From an uncultured Paludibacter sp. (GTDB lineage Bacteria; Bacteroidota; Bacteroidia; Bacteroidales; Paludibacteraceae): a stretch of DNA of 34,113 nt. The translations under genes were made by a program, and so were the position numbers. Below, in pieces: positions 8,421 through 17,386 of this stretch. The stretch is from NCBI GenBank assembly GCA_937927845.1, contig CALFXE010000072.1:1-34113 (forward strand). The letters are read 5' to 3'. The notes beneath the pieces are model-generated. The model was not told the origin of the DNA, made no database searches, and saw only the letters and a list, made by a program, of their open reading frames with translations. Every line of letters begins with the position of its first letter. Position 1 is the stretch's first letter.

Positions 8421-11400
8421 TTATGGTTTTGAATTGAAGAAAAAACTTAATATATCCGACATAATTAGATTACGAGTTTTTCCATCTTTAATTGTTTCAA
8501 AAGGAAATCCTAATGTACAGGCTTTATATACGCCTTTATATGCAACTCCGGCAGCATAATCATTGCCTTCATACCTACAAATTTCGAAAGCATCTTCATC
8601 GGTACTTTCCAATAAATCAGGCTTTTCTACGGAATACATATTAGTATTTGGCTCATGATAATATTCAAAATGTCTGCTTTTTTTCAAAAAATTTGAATAC
8701 TGACTTTCGTATAACACTCCACTGAAAATAATAGTATCTTTATCTAAGGGTTTGACTTTTAGCAAGCTACTAACGAAATTATCATTATCCTCTTTTGAAT
8801 AATCATACATATCTGATGCAACATATGCACCGCTTACCAATATATTACCACCATTATTACAGTAGTCCGTTAACTTATGCTGCAAAGCTAATGGAAAAGT
8901 TTGAAATTCCGGCTTGTTTTTTAATTTTCCTGAGAAAGTTTGTTTTTGCTTACCTAATATCAAATCTATAGCTTTATAATCTTGAAGATTTATTTCACCG
9001 GAAATAACCGATTGAACGCTTGTTGATGTAAATGAATATTGTGCTTCTTTAATCGACTCTCCATGTAAGTATGTATAATCAAATGTGTTACCTGCTATAA
9101 CCATATTTTCATAATCGGATTTACTTGCACCAAAACCAGGATTTTCATTGTCGTAATAAGCTGAATCTGGACTGAATACATATTGATTTCCTGTAAAACT
9201 TATGTCGTACAAATAAGGTACGCCGGCATCCCTGTCGGTCATAAAGCCGGCTAAAGTGATTAAATTAAAATTCTCCGGACCACTAATTCTATCAAAGCCA
9301 TTAACTATCAAGACGGTTTCTTTGTTCTGAGGATGTTTGTAAGCTGATAGTATTTCGGAAGGAAAGCTTTCACCTCCTTTGTTTACCGCACTTACTTTGA
9401 AACTGTAAATCTTTCCTGATTCTATTTCTAAAACATATGAATTCCCCGAAATAATCTTACCATTATCAAACCCACCATCATTTATTCTTGTGTAGACTAT
9501 AAAGCTATCAGGCTTGGCTGTTATCTCAAGACTGTCAATGGTTTCCTGCCACGTCAACCGGATACTGTCGTCTGAAATAAATTTACAACTAAACTCTTTT
9601 ACGGGTAAAGGTTGCACAACATATTCAAAGTTATTGGTATATGCAAGATGTTTCAATATGCCTTTATAAATAGCCCGACTGACAGTAAATCTAAATCTTG
9701 GATCGAGTGCATATTTCATATCTTCAAAATTCTGATGAGAAAGCAGTTCGAGCAACATAGTCGGCACTTCAGGAACTCTTGCTTCACTATACGATTTATT
9801 CCAAATGCCTCTTCGTGTCCACTCCGGATGCCAAGTTTGCTTTAGGTCATCTACAATTTGAGTTTGAATTAAATCAACCATATCTCTTGCAGCCCAACGC
9901 GATACACCGTTCTTGTATAGTGTGTTAGCTGTATTGCCGTTGCTATTTCCGTTGTTATTTCCATTGTTGTTGACAGTGCAAATACCGAGCGTGCCAACAA
10001 TTGAATCATTACCGCTAATTCCGGCATCAGTATGAAAAGCAAATGCAAGATCTATAGGAACTTTCAATCCTTCTGCCTTTGGATTTACTACGGAACCACC
10101 CGATAGATAATTTACCCAAAAACCTCTCGATTGAAAATCATCTGAATATTCGTTAGTGTTGCTATTGCGACTGTAAATCGAATCAGGCACGCCTGCCCAT
10201 TGAAGCCAATATTTAGCACCTTCAGCAAATCGAGGAAAATTGCTCGTGTTAGCATTATCGGTAAAGGATTTGTCAATTTGGCGTTTGTCTTGCAACACAG
10301 CGATATTACCCATACCTCCACCAAATTTTATTGCATCTGCCGTTAATATTCTATTTTTATCTTTACTTAAATTCGACAAAGTAACTTTACAATCGTTATT
10401 TATTCCGGTATCAAAAAGAAAATGCCCTAAGTAAAGCCAGCTACCACCAAACATTGTTTGATTAACTAAAAACTCTGTTGCTCCTCCAAGATGATGAACC
10501 GTATATCGAGCGTCCTCAGTACTGTTTTCTGTTGTTTGATATGCGACATAAACAGCATAAAGTCCTTTTTCAGGAATATCAGGAACCCACTCGGCAGTGC
10601 TAATATCATCATCATTTATGGTAGTTTTGATTTGACGATAAGTCCCCATTTTAAAAGGATTTTCAGGATAAACATAATATTCATTTTTATTAGAAAAACC
10701 TGTATCTCCCTTTTGCCAATGATATCTTCGATGCGTTTCTCTGTAACGTGAAGTGGTTTTATCATCATTATCAACTATAACTTCATTTGTTTGAACATCT
10801 CTCTCTCTCGGAATAAAGATGTTTGCACCGGCATTTTCAAGCATAGGCGCAAGGAAGGGTAATACAAACGAAGTAGTCAGCAAATCCTCAGCAGTGGTAA
10901 ACAAACGCGGTCGTTGCCATATCCATTTTCCTTCGAGCTGACTAAAATGTCGACCATGACTGTTCCATAAAGCAACATGCCGGTTTTGCAGTCCGTTTGT
11001 TACACTAAATGGAGTGCTAAGTCTTGTTATTAACGGTATAGTTGGAGATGTGTTTTTATATATTCTCGAAGAATCTATTTTGTTTGATAAATAATTAGGA
11101 ATCAGCTCCCTTATATCTCGACCATATACTTCAGCTTTTATAATATAATTAGGATATGTTTTTTCTAAAATGCTATATAAAGCTGAATAAATCCTGTCAA
11201 CATTATCTTTACGAAAAGGTAGATGTCCGAAATTATCACCGGCAGTTATTTTTATGGTTTTTAGAGCTTGATTTACGTCTATCTTAACTTGATTGATTCT
11301 ATCTGAGAATATAACCGTATTGGCAATAGCCGTCAGAGAATCAGATATATTCTGTGTTAATATTTTAGAAGAATTACTTGTGCTTTTTGCGGCAACAACT

Positions 11401-11459
11401 TGTTCGGGGTAAAAACCTAAACAAATAATTATAAGATATGCCAATAAGTATCTTTTCAT
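8421..11459 (-). CDS. Secreted multidomain amidase with golvesin-like insert
   Basis: The 1012-aa protein has a Sec signal (residues 1-23). From about 158 it reads like an Amidase_3 (N-acetylmuramoyl-L-alanine amidase) domain split by an insert: VALWNSHGRH with H168 and TAE191 before, then AFHTDAG with H476 and MLLELLSHQN with E571 after. These four residues fit the zinc ligands and catalytic Glu of that family. The insert (about 265-385, ending TADAIKFGGGMGN) resembles the golvesin C-terminal/xanthan-lyase carbohydrate-binding domain. A fibronectin III-like domain (about 620-708) and a Rossmann-like C-terminal domain (about 715-1012) follow. An Asn/Gly-rich linker, NNNGNNNGNSNGN, occupies 497-509. 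The start overlaps the upstream amidase stop by 4 bp (ATGA), implying translational coupling. It probably acts on peptidoglycan in the periplasm; 'xanthan lyase' is a name often given to relatives and is less likely. Confidence 0.78.
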   Translation of the reverse strand: MKRYLLAYLIIICLGFYPEQVVAAKSTSNSSKILTQNISDSLTAIANTVIFSDRINQVKIDVNQALKTIKITAGDNFGHLPFRKDNVDRIYSALYSILEKTYPNYIIKAEVYGRDIRELIPNYLSNKIDSSRIYKNTSPTIPLITRLSTPFSVTNGLQNRHVALWNSHGRHFSQLEGKWIWQRPRLFTTAEDLLTTSFVLPFLAPMLENAGANIFIPRERDVQTNEVIVDNDDKTTSRYRETHRRYHWQKGDTGFSNKNEYYVYPENPFKMGTYRQIKTTINDDDISTAEWVPDIPEKGLYAVYVAYQTTENSTEDARYTVHHLGGATEFLVNQTMFGGSWLYLGHFLFDTGINNDCKVTLSNLSKDKNRILTADAIKFGGGMGNIAVLQDKRQIDKSFTDNANTSNFPRFAEGAKYWLQWAGVPDSIYSRNSNTNEYSDDFQSRGFWVNYLSGGSVVNPKAEGLKVPIDLAFAFHTDAGISGNDSIVGTLGICTVNNNGNNNGNSNGNTANTLYKNGVSRWAARDMVDLIQTQIVDDLKQTWHPEWTRRGIWNKSYSEARVPEVPTMLLELLSHQNFEDMKYALDPRFRFTVSRAIYKGILKHLAYTNNFEYVVQPLPVKEFSCKFISDDSIRLTWQETIDSLEITAKPDSFIVYTRINDGGFDNGKIISGNSYVLEIESGKIYSFKVSAVNKGGESFPSEILSAYKHPQNKETVLIVNGFDRISGPENFNLITLAGFMTDRDAGVPYLYDISFTGNQYVFSPDSAYYDNENPGFGASKSDYENMVIAGNTFDYTYLHGESIKEAQYSFTSTSVQSVISGEINLQDYKAIDLILGKQKQTFSGKLKNKPEFQTFPLALQHKLTDYCNNGGNILVSGAYVASDMYDYSKEDNDNFVSSLLKVKPLDKDTIIFSGVLYESQYSNFLKKSRHFEYYHEPNTNMYSVEKPDLLESTDEDAFEICRYEGNDYAAGVAYKGVYKACTLGFPFETIKDGKTRNLIMSDILSFFFNSKP

Positions 11460-12022
11460 TCTATCTTACCATTTATCTTTTCCAAAAACCCGTTCCAATC
11501 AAGATTCCATGGGTCTGTTTTTCTATTCGGAGCAATATCGCTGTGACGCAAAACATATTTTATTTTATATCTATTTTTAATATCCATTACTAATTGTGCT
11601 GCTGATTGAATTTGCTTATCAGTAGGGGCTTCTTCTAAAGAAGTAATTATTTCTATACCAATAGATCGGTTGTTTATTCCTGTACCGCCATCAGGCAAAA
11701 CACTTTTTCCTGCATGAAAAGCTATGTTCTTCTCATTCACCATCTGATAAACAACACCTTGTCGGTCAATTAGATAATGCGGACTAACCTTATATTTGGC
11801 AAACTGCTTAATAATCAAATCGACATCATAAATATCACCTCCTGAAGCATTATATACTGAATGAATTATAATTACATCAATATTCCTGTTTTCAGCAGTT
11901 TTATGTCCAAAACTCACAAATTTAGCTTGGATTTCACACTTATGATCGGCAGCCATCACAAACAATTGTGAAAACAATATTGATATTACTAAGAAAAACC
12001 GCATTAAATTAATAATTTTCAT
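11456..12022 (-). CDS. N-acetylmuramoyl-L-alanine amidase (Amidase_2/PGRP fold)
   Basis: This 188-aa secreted enzyme cleaves the bond between MurNAc and L-Ala in peptidoglycan. Zinc ligands are visible as H54 (IIIHSVYN), H160 and D170 (RHSDIAPNRKTDPW), with the FHAG segment at 102-105 and an SIGIEI strand at 120-125. An N-terminal hydrophobic signal ends near AMAADHK-type residues 23-27. Length fits a bare catalytic domain. A TACTTTTG -7 box at 12032-12039 leaves almost no leader for the ATG at 12022, so the ATG at 12004 (MRFFLVIS) may be the true start and still gives a good signal peptide. The stop overlaps the next amidase gene by 4 bp, suggesting the two cell-wall enzymes are made together. 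Confidence 0.92.
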   Translation of the reverse strand: MKIINLMRFFLVISILFSQLFVMAADHKCEIQAKFVSFGHKTAENRNIDVIIIHSVYNASGGDIYDVDLIIKQFAKYKVSPHYLIDRQGVVYQMVNEKNIAFHAGKSVLPDGGTGINNRSIGIEIITSLEEAPTDKQIQSAAQLVMDIKNRYKIKYVLRHSDIAPNRKTDPWNLDWNGFLEKINGKIE

Positions 12023-12031
12023 TTAGCTTTC

Positions 12032-12039
12032 AAAAGTAG
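12032..12039 (-). promoter_or_regulatory. -7 box for the amidase-pdxA gene run
   Basis: The minus strand reads TACTTTTG, matching TAnnTTTG, in the 68-bp gap between the YqaA-like gene and the Amidase_2 gene. It could start a transcript for amidase, golvesin-amidase, DUF4837 and pdxA. Confidence 0.4.
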
Positions 12040-12090
12040 CAATAATTGCCAGATTAAAAATAGAGAAAAAACAAAAAAGAAGTGAAAAAA

Positions 12091-12531
12091 TCAGAAGATT
12101 ATCCCATGAAAATACATCCAAACAATATATCTGATGAATTTCCCTAAAAGCATTGCTAATGCAACTATCCATATATTACATCTAAAAAATCCGGAAGCTA
12201 CTGCAATTGCATCTCCGATTCCGGGAAGAAATGAGAAGAAGGCAAACCAATCGCCATGTTTGTGAAGTTTATTTAACCACTTATCAAGCTTTTCTTTTTT
12301 TATACGTAGATATTTTTCTATCCATTCAATTTTTCCTAATCGTCCGATATAATAACAACTCATTCCTCCGAGCCAATTGCCGATTGTAGCAACAAAAACA
12401 CATGTCCATGAGTCTAATCCTCCGTATACTAACGCAGAAAAAACTACTTCGGAACTAAAAGGTAATACAGTAGCAGCCAAAAATGAAGCTATAAACAAAC
12501 CTAAATATCCTAAACCTATCAATCCTTCCAT
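12091..12531 (-). CDS. YqaA/DedA-type small membrane protein
   Basis: The 146-aa protein resembles the YqaA branch of the DedA/SNARE-associated superfamily. It shows GYLGLFIASFLAATVLPFSSE near the N-terminus, ATIGNWLGGMSCYYIGRLG at about 49-67 and FFSFLPGIGDAIAVASGFF at about 98-116, the two re-entrant/glycine-rich stretches of this fold, with hydrophobic segments around them. Larger DedA proteins flip polyprenyl-phosphate or phospholipids across the inner membrane; the role of the short YqaA form is not established. Only 3 bp separate it from the upstream membrane-protein gene, so the two should be co-transcribed. The neighbouring amidases make an envelope role plausible but do not show one. 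Confidence 0.85.
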   Translation of the reverse strand: MEGLIGLGYLGLFIASFLAATVLPFSSEVVFSALVYGGLDSWTCVFVATIGNWLGGMSCYYIGRLGKIEWIEKYLRIKKEKLDKWLNKLHKHGDWFAFFSFLPGIGDAIAVASGFFRCNIWIVALAMLLGKFIRYIVWMYFHGIIF

Positions 12532-12534
12532 CTG

Positions 12535-13473
12535 TTAAGCGATTAAAATGTCATAAATCATATATAAAATATTCATACCGCAAAATAACAAAAACAAGTA
12601 ATTGGTAAATTTTGTATGTTTTAAGGTGAATGGATGAGAAAGTAATATTGATGTCAGGAATACGAATATCGGTAGAATTGATATTAAAGTTGATGGAAAC
12701 AGAAAGGACAACAAGAATAAATAAACAAAAATAAAGACATAAAGATTGATATATTTTCGTGTTTGCAATGAATCATTGAACAGGTTGGAATATATCCCGA
12801 ACATTGCCAAAATAAATATGAGAGATGCTAAGCCGGTGTAAATCATCTCATGAGGTAACATCTCGTAAATCCATATACTTGGGTGAAATTCGTCAATTAA
12901 TAATGATATGTTTGATATTTCATTGCCCATGTAGAATTGGTATGATAGATAATAAATCCAAGGTATCAATAATCCCATCACTGAAGATAAAAATACTTTC
13001 AACGACATGCTTTGCAGATGAATTATGCCAATGTAAATAATCGGAATTAACAAGAGATATATAGGATTAATAAGACTAATTGATGAAATTAGAAGATTCA
13101 GCCATAACGCAGGCACAACAGCATTTCTATTCTTATACATACCCATCAGTATGATTAAACACAGAAGAAATATGCTTAAGCTAAAATGAGGATATATATC
13201 TAAAAAACTTCTTTTCCAAACAGTTACCAAAAGAAAATATATTAAGACTGGCAAGAATGTCCGGGTTCTGATAATAGCAAATTTCTTATTGATAAATGCA
13301 ATGAGAAATCCGTTTAATATTGTGCAAGCAAGTATAATTAATGTATTGAAAATACTACCTTGTTCGAAACGAAAAAATATATTATAACTCCAACTGACCA
13401 GAAAAAACAATACCGTTACTATGATTAATGGTAAACCGGGCTTTATAAATTTCTGAACAGCAGGAGTTTTCAT
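12535..13473 (-). CDS. Polytopic inner-membrane protein, unknown function
   Basis: The 312-aa product is dominated by about nine hydrophobic segments, beginning with LIIVTVLFFLVSW and ending with YLFLLFCGMNILYMIYDILI, and is rich in Ile, Leu and Phe. It has no recognisable catalytic motif. It looks like the Bacteroidota-specific membrane proteins annotated DUF6427, but I am not certain of that assignment. It lies 34 bp after the M3 peptidase gene and 3 bp before the YqaA-like gene, in one transcription direction. Confidence 0.65.
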   Translation of the reverse strand: MKTPAVQKFIKPGLPLIIVTVLFFLVSWSYNIFFRFEQGSIFNTLIILACTILNGFLIAFINKKFAIIRTRTFLPVLIYFLLVTVWKRSFLDIYPHFSLSIFLLCLIILMGMYKNRNAVVPALWLNLLISSISLINPIYLLLIPIIYIGIIHLQSMSLKVFLSSVMGLLIPWIYYLSYQFYMGNEISNISLLIDEFHPSIWIYEMLPHEMIYTGLASLIFILAMFGIYSNLFNDSLQTRKYINLYVFIFVYLFLLSFLFPSTLISILPIFVFLTSILLSHPFTLKHTKFTNYLFLLFCGMNILYMIYDILIA

Positions 13474-13507
13474 TTATTATATATATGATTGTATTTGAGG
13501 TTACTGC

Positions 13508-15601
13508 TTATTTAATAAAACCTCTTCTTTTAAATAAAGCTTCAGGATTTGGTTCTTTACCTCTGAAATCTAAATACAGACTCATTGCATCTTTCGAATC
13601 ACCTTTTTCAAGGATATTCTTTCTATATGCTTCTGCTACAGATTGATTGTAGATATCACCGGTTTCTTTAAAAGCTTGAAATGCATCAGCATCAAGTACT
13701 TCAGCCCAAGTGTAGCTATAATAACCGGCTGCATAACCGCCTCCAAAAATATGGTTGAAATTAGTGCTACGATAACGGACAATAATTTCAGGTATCATAC
13801 CCATGCGTTCCATCGAAGCCTTTTCAAAAGCATTTACATCTAAATTGTCTATATCTTTAATGGTATGATAATCCATATCAAGTATAGCAGCAGATAATAA
13901 TTCGGTCATAACAAAACCCTGATTGAATGTTCCTGCATTTTGAATTTTTTCAATCAAATTGTCAGGCATAATTTCACCTGTTTGATAATGCTTGGCATAA
14001 GTTTTAATAACTTGTGGCTCGAAACACCAATTCTCCATAATTTGAGAAGGCAACTCGACAAAATCGCGCACAACGCTCGTTCCTGCCAGACTTTTATATG
14101 TAACCTGCGAAAGCAGACCGTGAAGTGCATGTCCAAACTCGTGAAATAAAGTTTCTACTTCATCCATATTCAGAAGTGAAGGTTTATCGGATGTGGATTT
14201 AGTAAAATTTCCTACATTTATTATCACCGGTCTGATGTTTTTACCGTTTTCAACATGCTGAGTACTAAGTTCGTCCATCCATGCACCAGCTCGTTTTCCT
14301 GCTCTTGGATAATAATCCGTCAATAAGACTCCTACTAAAGAACCATCAGCATTTGTCACTTTAAAAGCTTCCATATCAGGATGATATTTAGGATAATCAC
14401 TTAAAGCATTAAACTGCAAACCCCAAAGCTTACCTGCAAGATCAAATACACCTTGACGCACATTTTCCATTTTAAAATATGGACGCAATGCTTCTTCATC
14501 TAAATCGTATTTAGCTTTTCGAAGTTTCTCCGCATAATACCACCAGTCCCAAGCTTCTAATTTTTCACCCTTACCTTCAGCATCCATAAGTTTTTGTAAC
14601 TCAGCAGCTTCTTTTTTAGCTTGATTTAATGCGGGAGTCCATACAGTAGCAAGAAATTCATAAACTTTCTTTGAGTTTTTTGCCATCGTGTCATCAAGGA
14701 TAAAATCAGCACTGGTTTCAAAACCAAGAAGTTTAGCTTTTTCAAGTCGAAGTTTTAATATTGTAGCTATAGTCTTTTTATTGTCATTTGCGTTGTCGTT
14801 ATCACCCCTGTTAGCCCATGCAAGCAGTAAATCTTTACGAAGTTGACGATTTTCTCCATATTGCAGTACAGGAATAAAGCTCGCTTTTGATGTAACAAAC
14901 AGCCATTTACCTTCCTGACCGGCTTCTTTTGCTGCTTCAGCCGCAGCTTGTATAACACTTTCGGGTAAGCCTGCAAGCTCTTCTTTGTCGGCTACAAAAC
15001 GTTGATATGCATTGTTGTCGGCTAATAAATTCTGTCCGAAATTTAGTTGTGCCTGACTTAATTCTTTGTTTATTTCACGAAGTTTAGCTTTGTCATTATC
15101 ATTCAAATCGGCACCACTTCTCATGAAATCCTTATAATACTTATCTAAGATACGTTCTTGCTCTTCATTTAGATTTAATTCAGCACTGTTTTCATGTAGA
15201 TTTTTAATGCGTGCAAATATTTTTTCATTCAAATAAAGATTATCACCATGTTCAGACAAAAGAGGCGAAACTTCATTTGCTATTTTATCAAGATTTTCAT
15301 TTGTATCTGCCGAATAAAGATTAAAGAAAACAGCCGCAACTTTATGAAGCAATTTCCCACTTAGTTCGAGAGCTAAAATTGTATTATCAAAATCGGGAGC
15401 TTCTTCGTTATTGGCAATGACGTCATATTCAGCTTGTTGCTGCTTTATGCCCTCTTTAAAGGCAGGCATATAATGCTCTGTTTTAATCTTGTCAAATGGA
15501 GGAATGCCATATTCATTCTCATATTCTGTGAAAAATGGATTTTTAGAAGTACATCCTATTACTGTCATACTGATAATTGTGAATAAAATTAATTTCTTCA
15601 T
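13508..15601 (-). CDS. M3-family metallopeptidase, lipoprotein
   Basis: The product belongs to the oligopeptidase A/dipeptidyl carboxypeptidase family and contains the zinc-binding motif HEFGH at residues 487-491 (within LFHEFGHALHG). The C-terminal FNHIFGGGYAAGYYSYTWAEVLDADAF block typical of M3 peptidases also follows. The N-terminus MKKLILFTIISMTVIGC is a lipoprotein signal with the lipidated Cys at 17, so it should act in the periplasm on short peptides. The frame is open to an ATG at 15634, but a TAAATTTG -7 box lies at 15632-15639, so that codon cannot be transcribed. The ATG at 15601 also gives the proper signal peptide and 697 aa. It is probably first of a seven-gene minus-strand run. 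Confidence 0.93.
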   Translation of the reverse strand: MKKLILFTIISMTVIGCTSKNPFFTEYENEYGIPPFDKIKTEHYMPAFKEGIKQQQAEYDVIANNEEAPDFDNTILALELSGKLLHKVAAVFFNLYSADTNENLDKIANEVSPLLSEHGDNLYLNEKIFARIKNLHENSAELNLNEEQERILDKYYKDFMRSGADLNDNDKAKLREINKELSQAQLNFGQNLLADNNAYQRFVADKEELAGLPESVIQAAAEAAKEAGQEGKWLFVTSKASFIPVLQYGENRQLRKDLLLAWANRGDNDNANDNKKTIATILKLRLEKAKLLGFETSADFILDDTMAKNSKKVYEFLATVWTPALNQAKKEAAELQKLMDAEGKGEKLEAWDWWYYAEKLRKAKYDLDEEALRPYFKMENVRQGVFDLAGKLWGLQFNALSDYPKYHPDMEAFKVTNADGSLVGVLLTDYYPRAGKRAGAWMDELSTQHVENGKNIRPVIINVGNFTKSTSDKPSLLNMDEVETLFHEFGHALHGLLSQVTYKSLAGTSVVRDFVELPSQIMENWCFEPQVIKTYAKHYQTGEIMPDNLIEKIQNAGTFNQGFVMTELLSAAILDMDYHTIKDIDNLDVNAFEKASMERMGMIPEIIVRYRSTNFNHIFGGGYAAGYYSYTWAEVLDADAFQAFKETGDIYNQSVAEAYRKNILEKGDSKDAMSLYLDFRGKEPNPEALFKRRGFIK

Positions 15602-15631
15602 ATTTCTATGTTTTTTATGTATACGAATTGG

Positions 15632-15639
15632 CAAATTTA
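15632..15639 (-). promoter_or_regulatory. -7 box for the M3 peptidase
   Basis: The minus strand reads TAAATTTG, a perfect TAnnTTTG match, about 31 bp upstream of the chosen ATG at 15601. Transcription would begin near 15624. It overlaps the alternative upstream ATG at 15634 and so decides the start. Confidence 0.5.
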
Positions 15640-15788
15640 CGAATAATTTTTGTGTTACTCATTTTGTTTGAAAAAACTATCTTAACTGTATAGATACTTG
15701 TGCACATATTTAACAAACTATATACTCTGTAGTTAGCCACAGATTTATTAATATGGATTTGATAAGAGAAATAGAAATTCAAATAATT

Positions 15789-15937
15789 AAGTAAACTTTT
15801 GTGCCAAAATAGTATTATTTTGTGCCAAAATAGAAAGTTTTTACGTTTTGCACACCCTTATGTCATAATATTAATTAAATTCGCCCGATATTTCTAATAC
15901 TTAAATAAAATTCCCATATATAATATTAAATACCATT
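15789..15937 (+). promoter_or_regulatory. Repeated leader/promoter region, copy 1
   Basis: This is the first of three closely similar regions in the window. Two identical interrupted palindromes TTTTGTGCCAAAA (arms TTTTG/CAAAA around TGC) occupy 15797-15809 and 15818-15830, 21 bp apart. Then come AAAGTTTTTACGTTTT and a -7-like box TAAATTCG (15876-15883), 45 bp after the second palindrome. Similarity continues past the predicted transcription start to TACCATT at 15931-15937. The layout fits a dimeric regulator or activator bound on one face of the helix upstream of a weak promoter. It precedes the first propeller operon. The regulator is not identified. Confidence 0.7.
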
Positions 15938-15971
15938 AAACACTGTAGGACTAACATAGAATTAATGTAAC

Positions 15972-16025
15972 ATGAAAAATCCTTACCAATTACTAATTAC
16001 AACTTGTTGTACCTCTTTTATGTAA
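15972..16025 (+). CDS. Possible 17-codon leader peptide
   Basis: An ATG at 15972 opens a short frame (MKNPYQLLITTCCTSFM) ending 9 bp before the first propeller ATG. It lies in the leader downstream of repeat copy 1. A comparable but shorter frame (MKSPD) follows repeat copy 3 near 33998. It may be translated or may be chance; no run of one amino acid suggests attenuation. Confidence 0.2.
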   Translation: MKNPYQLLITTCCTSFM

Positions 16026-16034
16026 CAATAAATT

Positions 16035-17246
16035 ATGAAAAGATTTTATTTGATATTAATAATTTTGACACTTTTTGAATCTTGTAGTTACAAGAAAGAA
16101 CCTGCTATCAAATCGTTAATGGATAACAACAACAGCATTATTCTCTCATTAAACACATTAGATGTTAGCCCGGTTGATATAGATTCGTTATTTGAGATGG
16201 TTTTCTATATAAAGCCTGAAGTGACGGAGGAGTCTCTTATATCGAACTATTCTAAAGTCATTATTAAAAATGAAAAGATATTTATTATGGATAATAGCAA
16301 GTCCAACCAAGCAATTTTTATTTTTGATATGGATGGGAAATTTCTGTACAGTATAAATAAACGAGGTAATGGTCCCGGAGAATATCTGTCGATAAGTGAT
16401 TTTTATGTAGATGAGAAGAATAATATAATAGGTGTACTGAGTTATTCACAACTGCTTAAATATGATTTGCAGGGAAAATTTATAGAAAAAATTGATTTAA
16501 GGAAGCATTATATTTCCGAAATAGTTACAGCAGATAACCTGATATATGCATATACATTCTCACAGTGTTTCACAAATAACTGTTATTCATTGAAAATATT
16601 TGATCAACAAGGTCAATTGCTTTATGAAGATATTCCTATGCGGAAGGATCTTATTTCTTCTCCACTTACAGGATTTAAAACCAATAATTTATATGTGGAT
16701 TTTGCTGATAATGTGTATTTAAATACGATTTACAATGATACTGTATTTGAAGTGAATGTTTATAGAATACGCCCTGTCTATATTGCTGATTTTGGACAGC
16801 ATAAATTACCTGACAAAATATTCTCAGAATTAATAGAGCAAGGAAATAATGTTGATATAGCCTCTGTTTTTCAATTAGATTATATCTTGTTTGGATTGAA
16901 AAATATACTATTTACGAAAGATTATTGTTATTTTACGTTTAATGGACACAAATCCTATATGTCTTTTTATTCATTGAAAACCAATTCTATAAAAGTTATT
17001 CAAACGATAAATGCTAAAGATCAGATTCCTCCATTTGAATTTATTTTCTCTGATGAAAATTACTTTTACAATATATTTCCAACTTTGCAACTTATTATGG
17101 CTAAGGATAGATTTGAGAAAGCCGGTATATTAGAATTTCCGGATCAATTCTCACCAGATTCTAAGAAATATTATAACGAAATGCTGAGAGATGTAAAAGA
17201 AGAGGATAATCCTATGATTGTGGCATATAGGATAAAGTGTTTATGA
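16035..17246 (+). CDS. 6-bladed beta-propeller lipoprotein 1
   Basis: This 403-aa protein has a lipoprotein signal ending LFESC with Cys17. It then shows repeated beta-propeller blades of the form 'x-I-F-I-M-D ... F-D-x-D-G-K-F'. The family signature GPGEY is at 113-117, in NGPGEYLSISDFYVDE. The C-terminus ends EEDNPMIVAYRIKCL, the tail shared by most of the array. The LET...LIG segment seen in siblings is degenerate here (YIKPEVTEESLIS), marking this copy as divergent. Bacteroidota encode many such proteins, annotated '6-bladed beta-propeller' (DUF4934/DUF5128-type), with no established function. It is the first gene after repeat copy 1 and probably heads an operon reaching the TlpA-like gene. 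The residues after the Cys are not acidic, so surface export is not predicted. Confidence 0.85.
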   Translation: MKRFYLILIILTLFESCSYKKEPAIKSLMDNNNSIILSLNTLDVSPVDIDSLFEMVFYIKPEVTEESLISNYSKVIIKNEKIFIMDNSKSNQAIFIFDMDGKFLYSINKRGNGPGEYLSISDFYVDEKNNIIGVLSYSQLLKYDLQGKFIEKIDLRKHYISEIVTADNLIYAYTFSQCFTNNCYSLKIFDQQGQLLYEDIPMRKDLISSPLTGFKTNNLYVDFADNVYLNTIYNDTVFEVNVYRIRPVYIADFGQHKLPDKIFSELIEQGNNVDIASVFQLDYILFGLKNILFTKDYCYFTFNGHKSYMSFYSLKTNSIKVIQTINAKDQIPPFEFIFSDENYFYNIFPTLQLIMAKDRFEKAGILEFPDQFSPDSKKYYNEMLRDVKEEDNPMIVAYRIKCL

Positions 17247-17386
17247 CTTTGCTATGCAAACATCTTCACTAATTATTTTAAAGCTTTTTGCAGCTGTGGT
17301 AATGAAATTCAGAATATTAGTAATATTAAGTCACATTGTTATTATAATGGGTGAGAAAGATAATACCTAATTAAAATTATAAATTT

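Noticed and set aside
15797..15830. The paired TTTTGTGCCAAAA read as a -33/-7 promoter
   Set aside because: The possible -7 match (TTATTTTG) lacks the key A, and the spacing from the first TTTG is about 13 bp, too short for the Bacteroidota promoter. An operator pair fits better.
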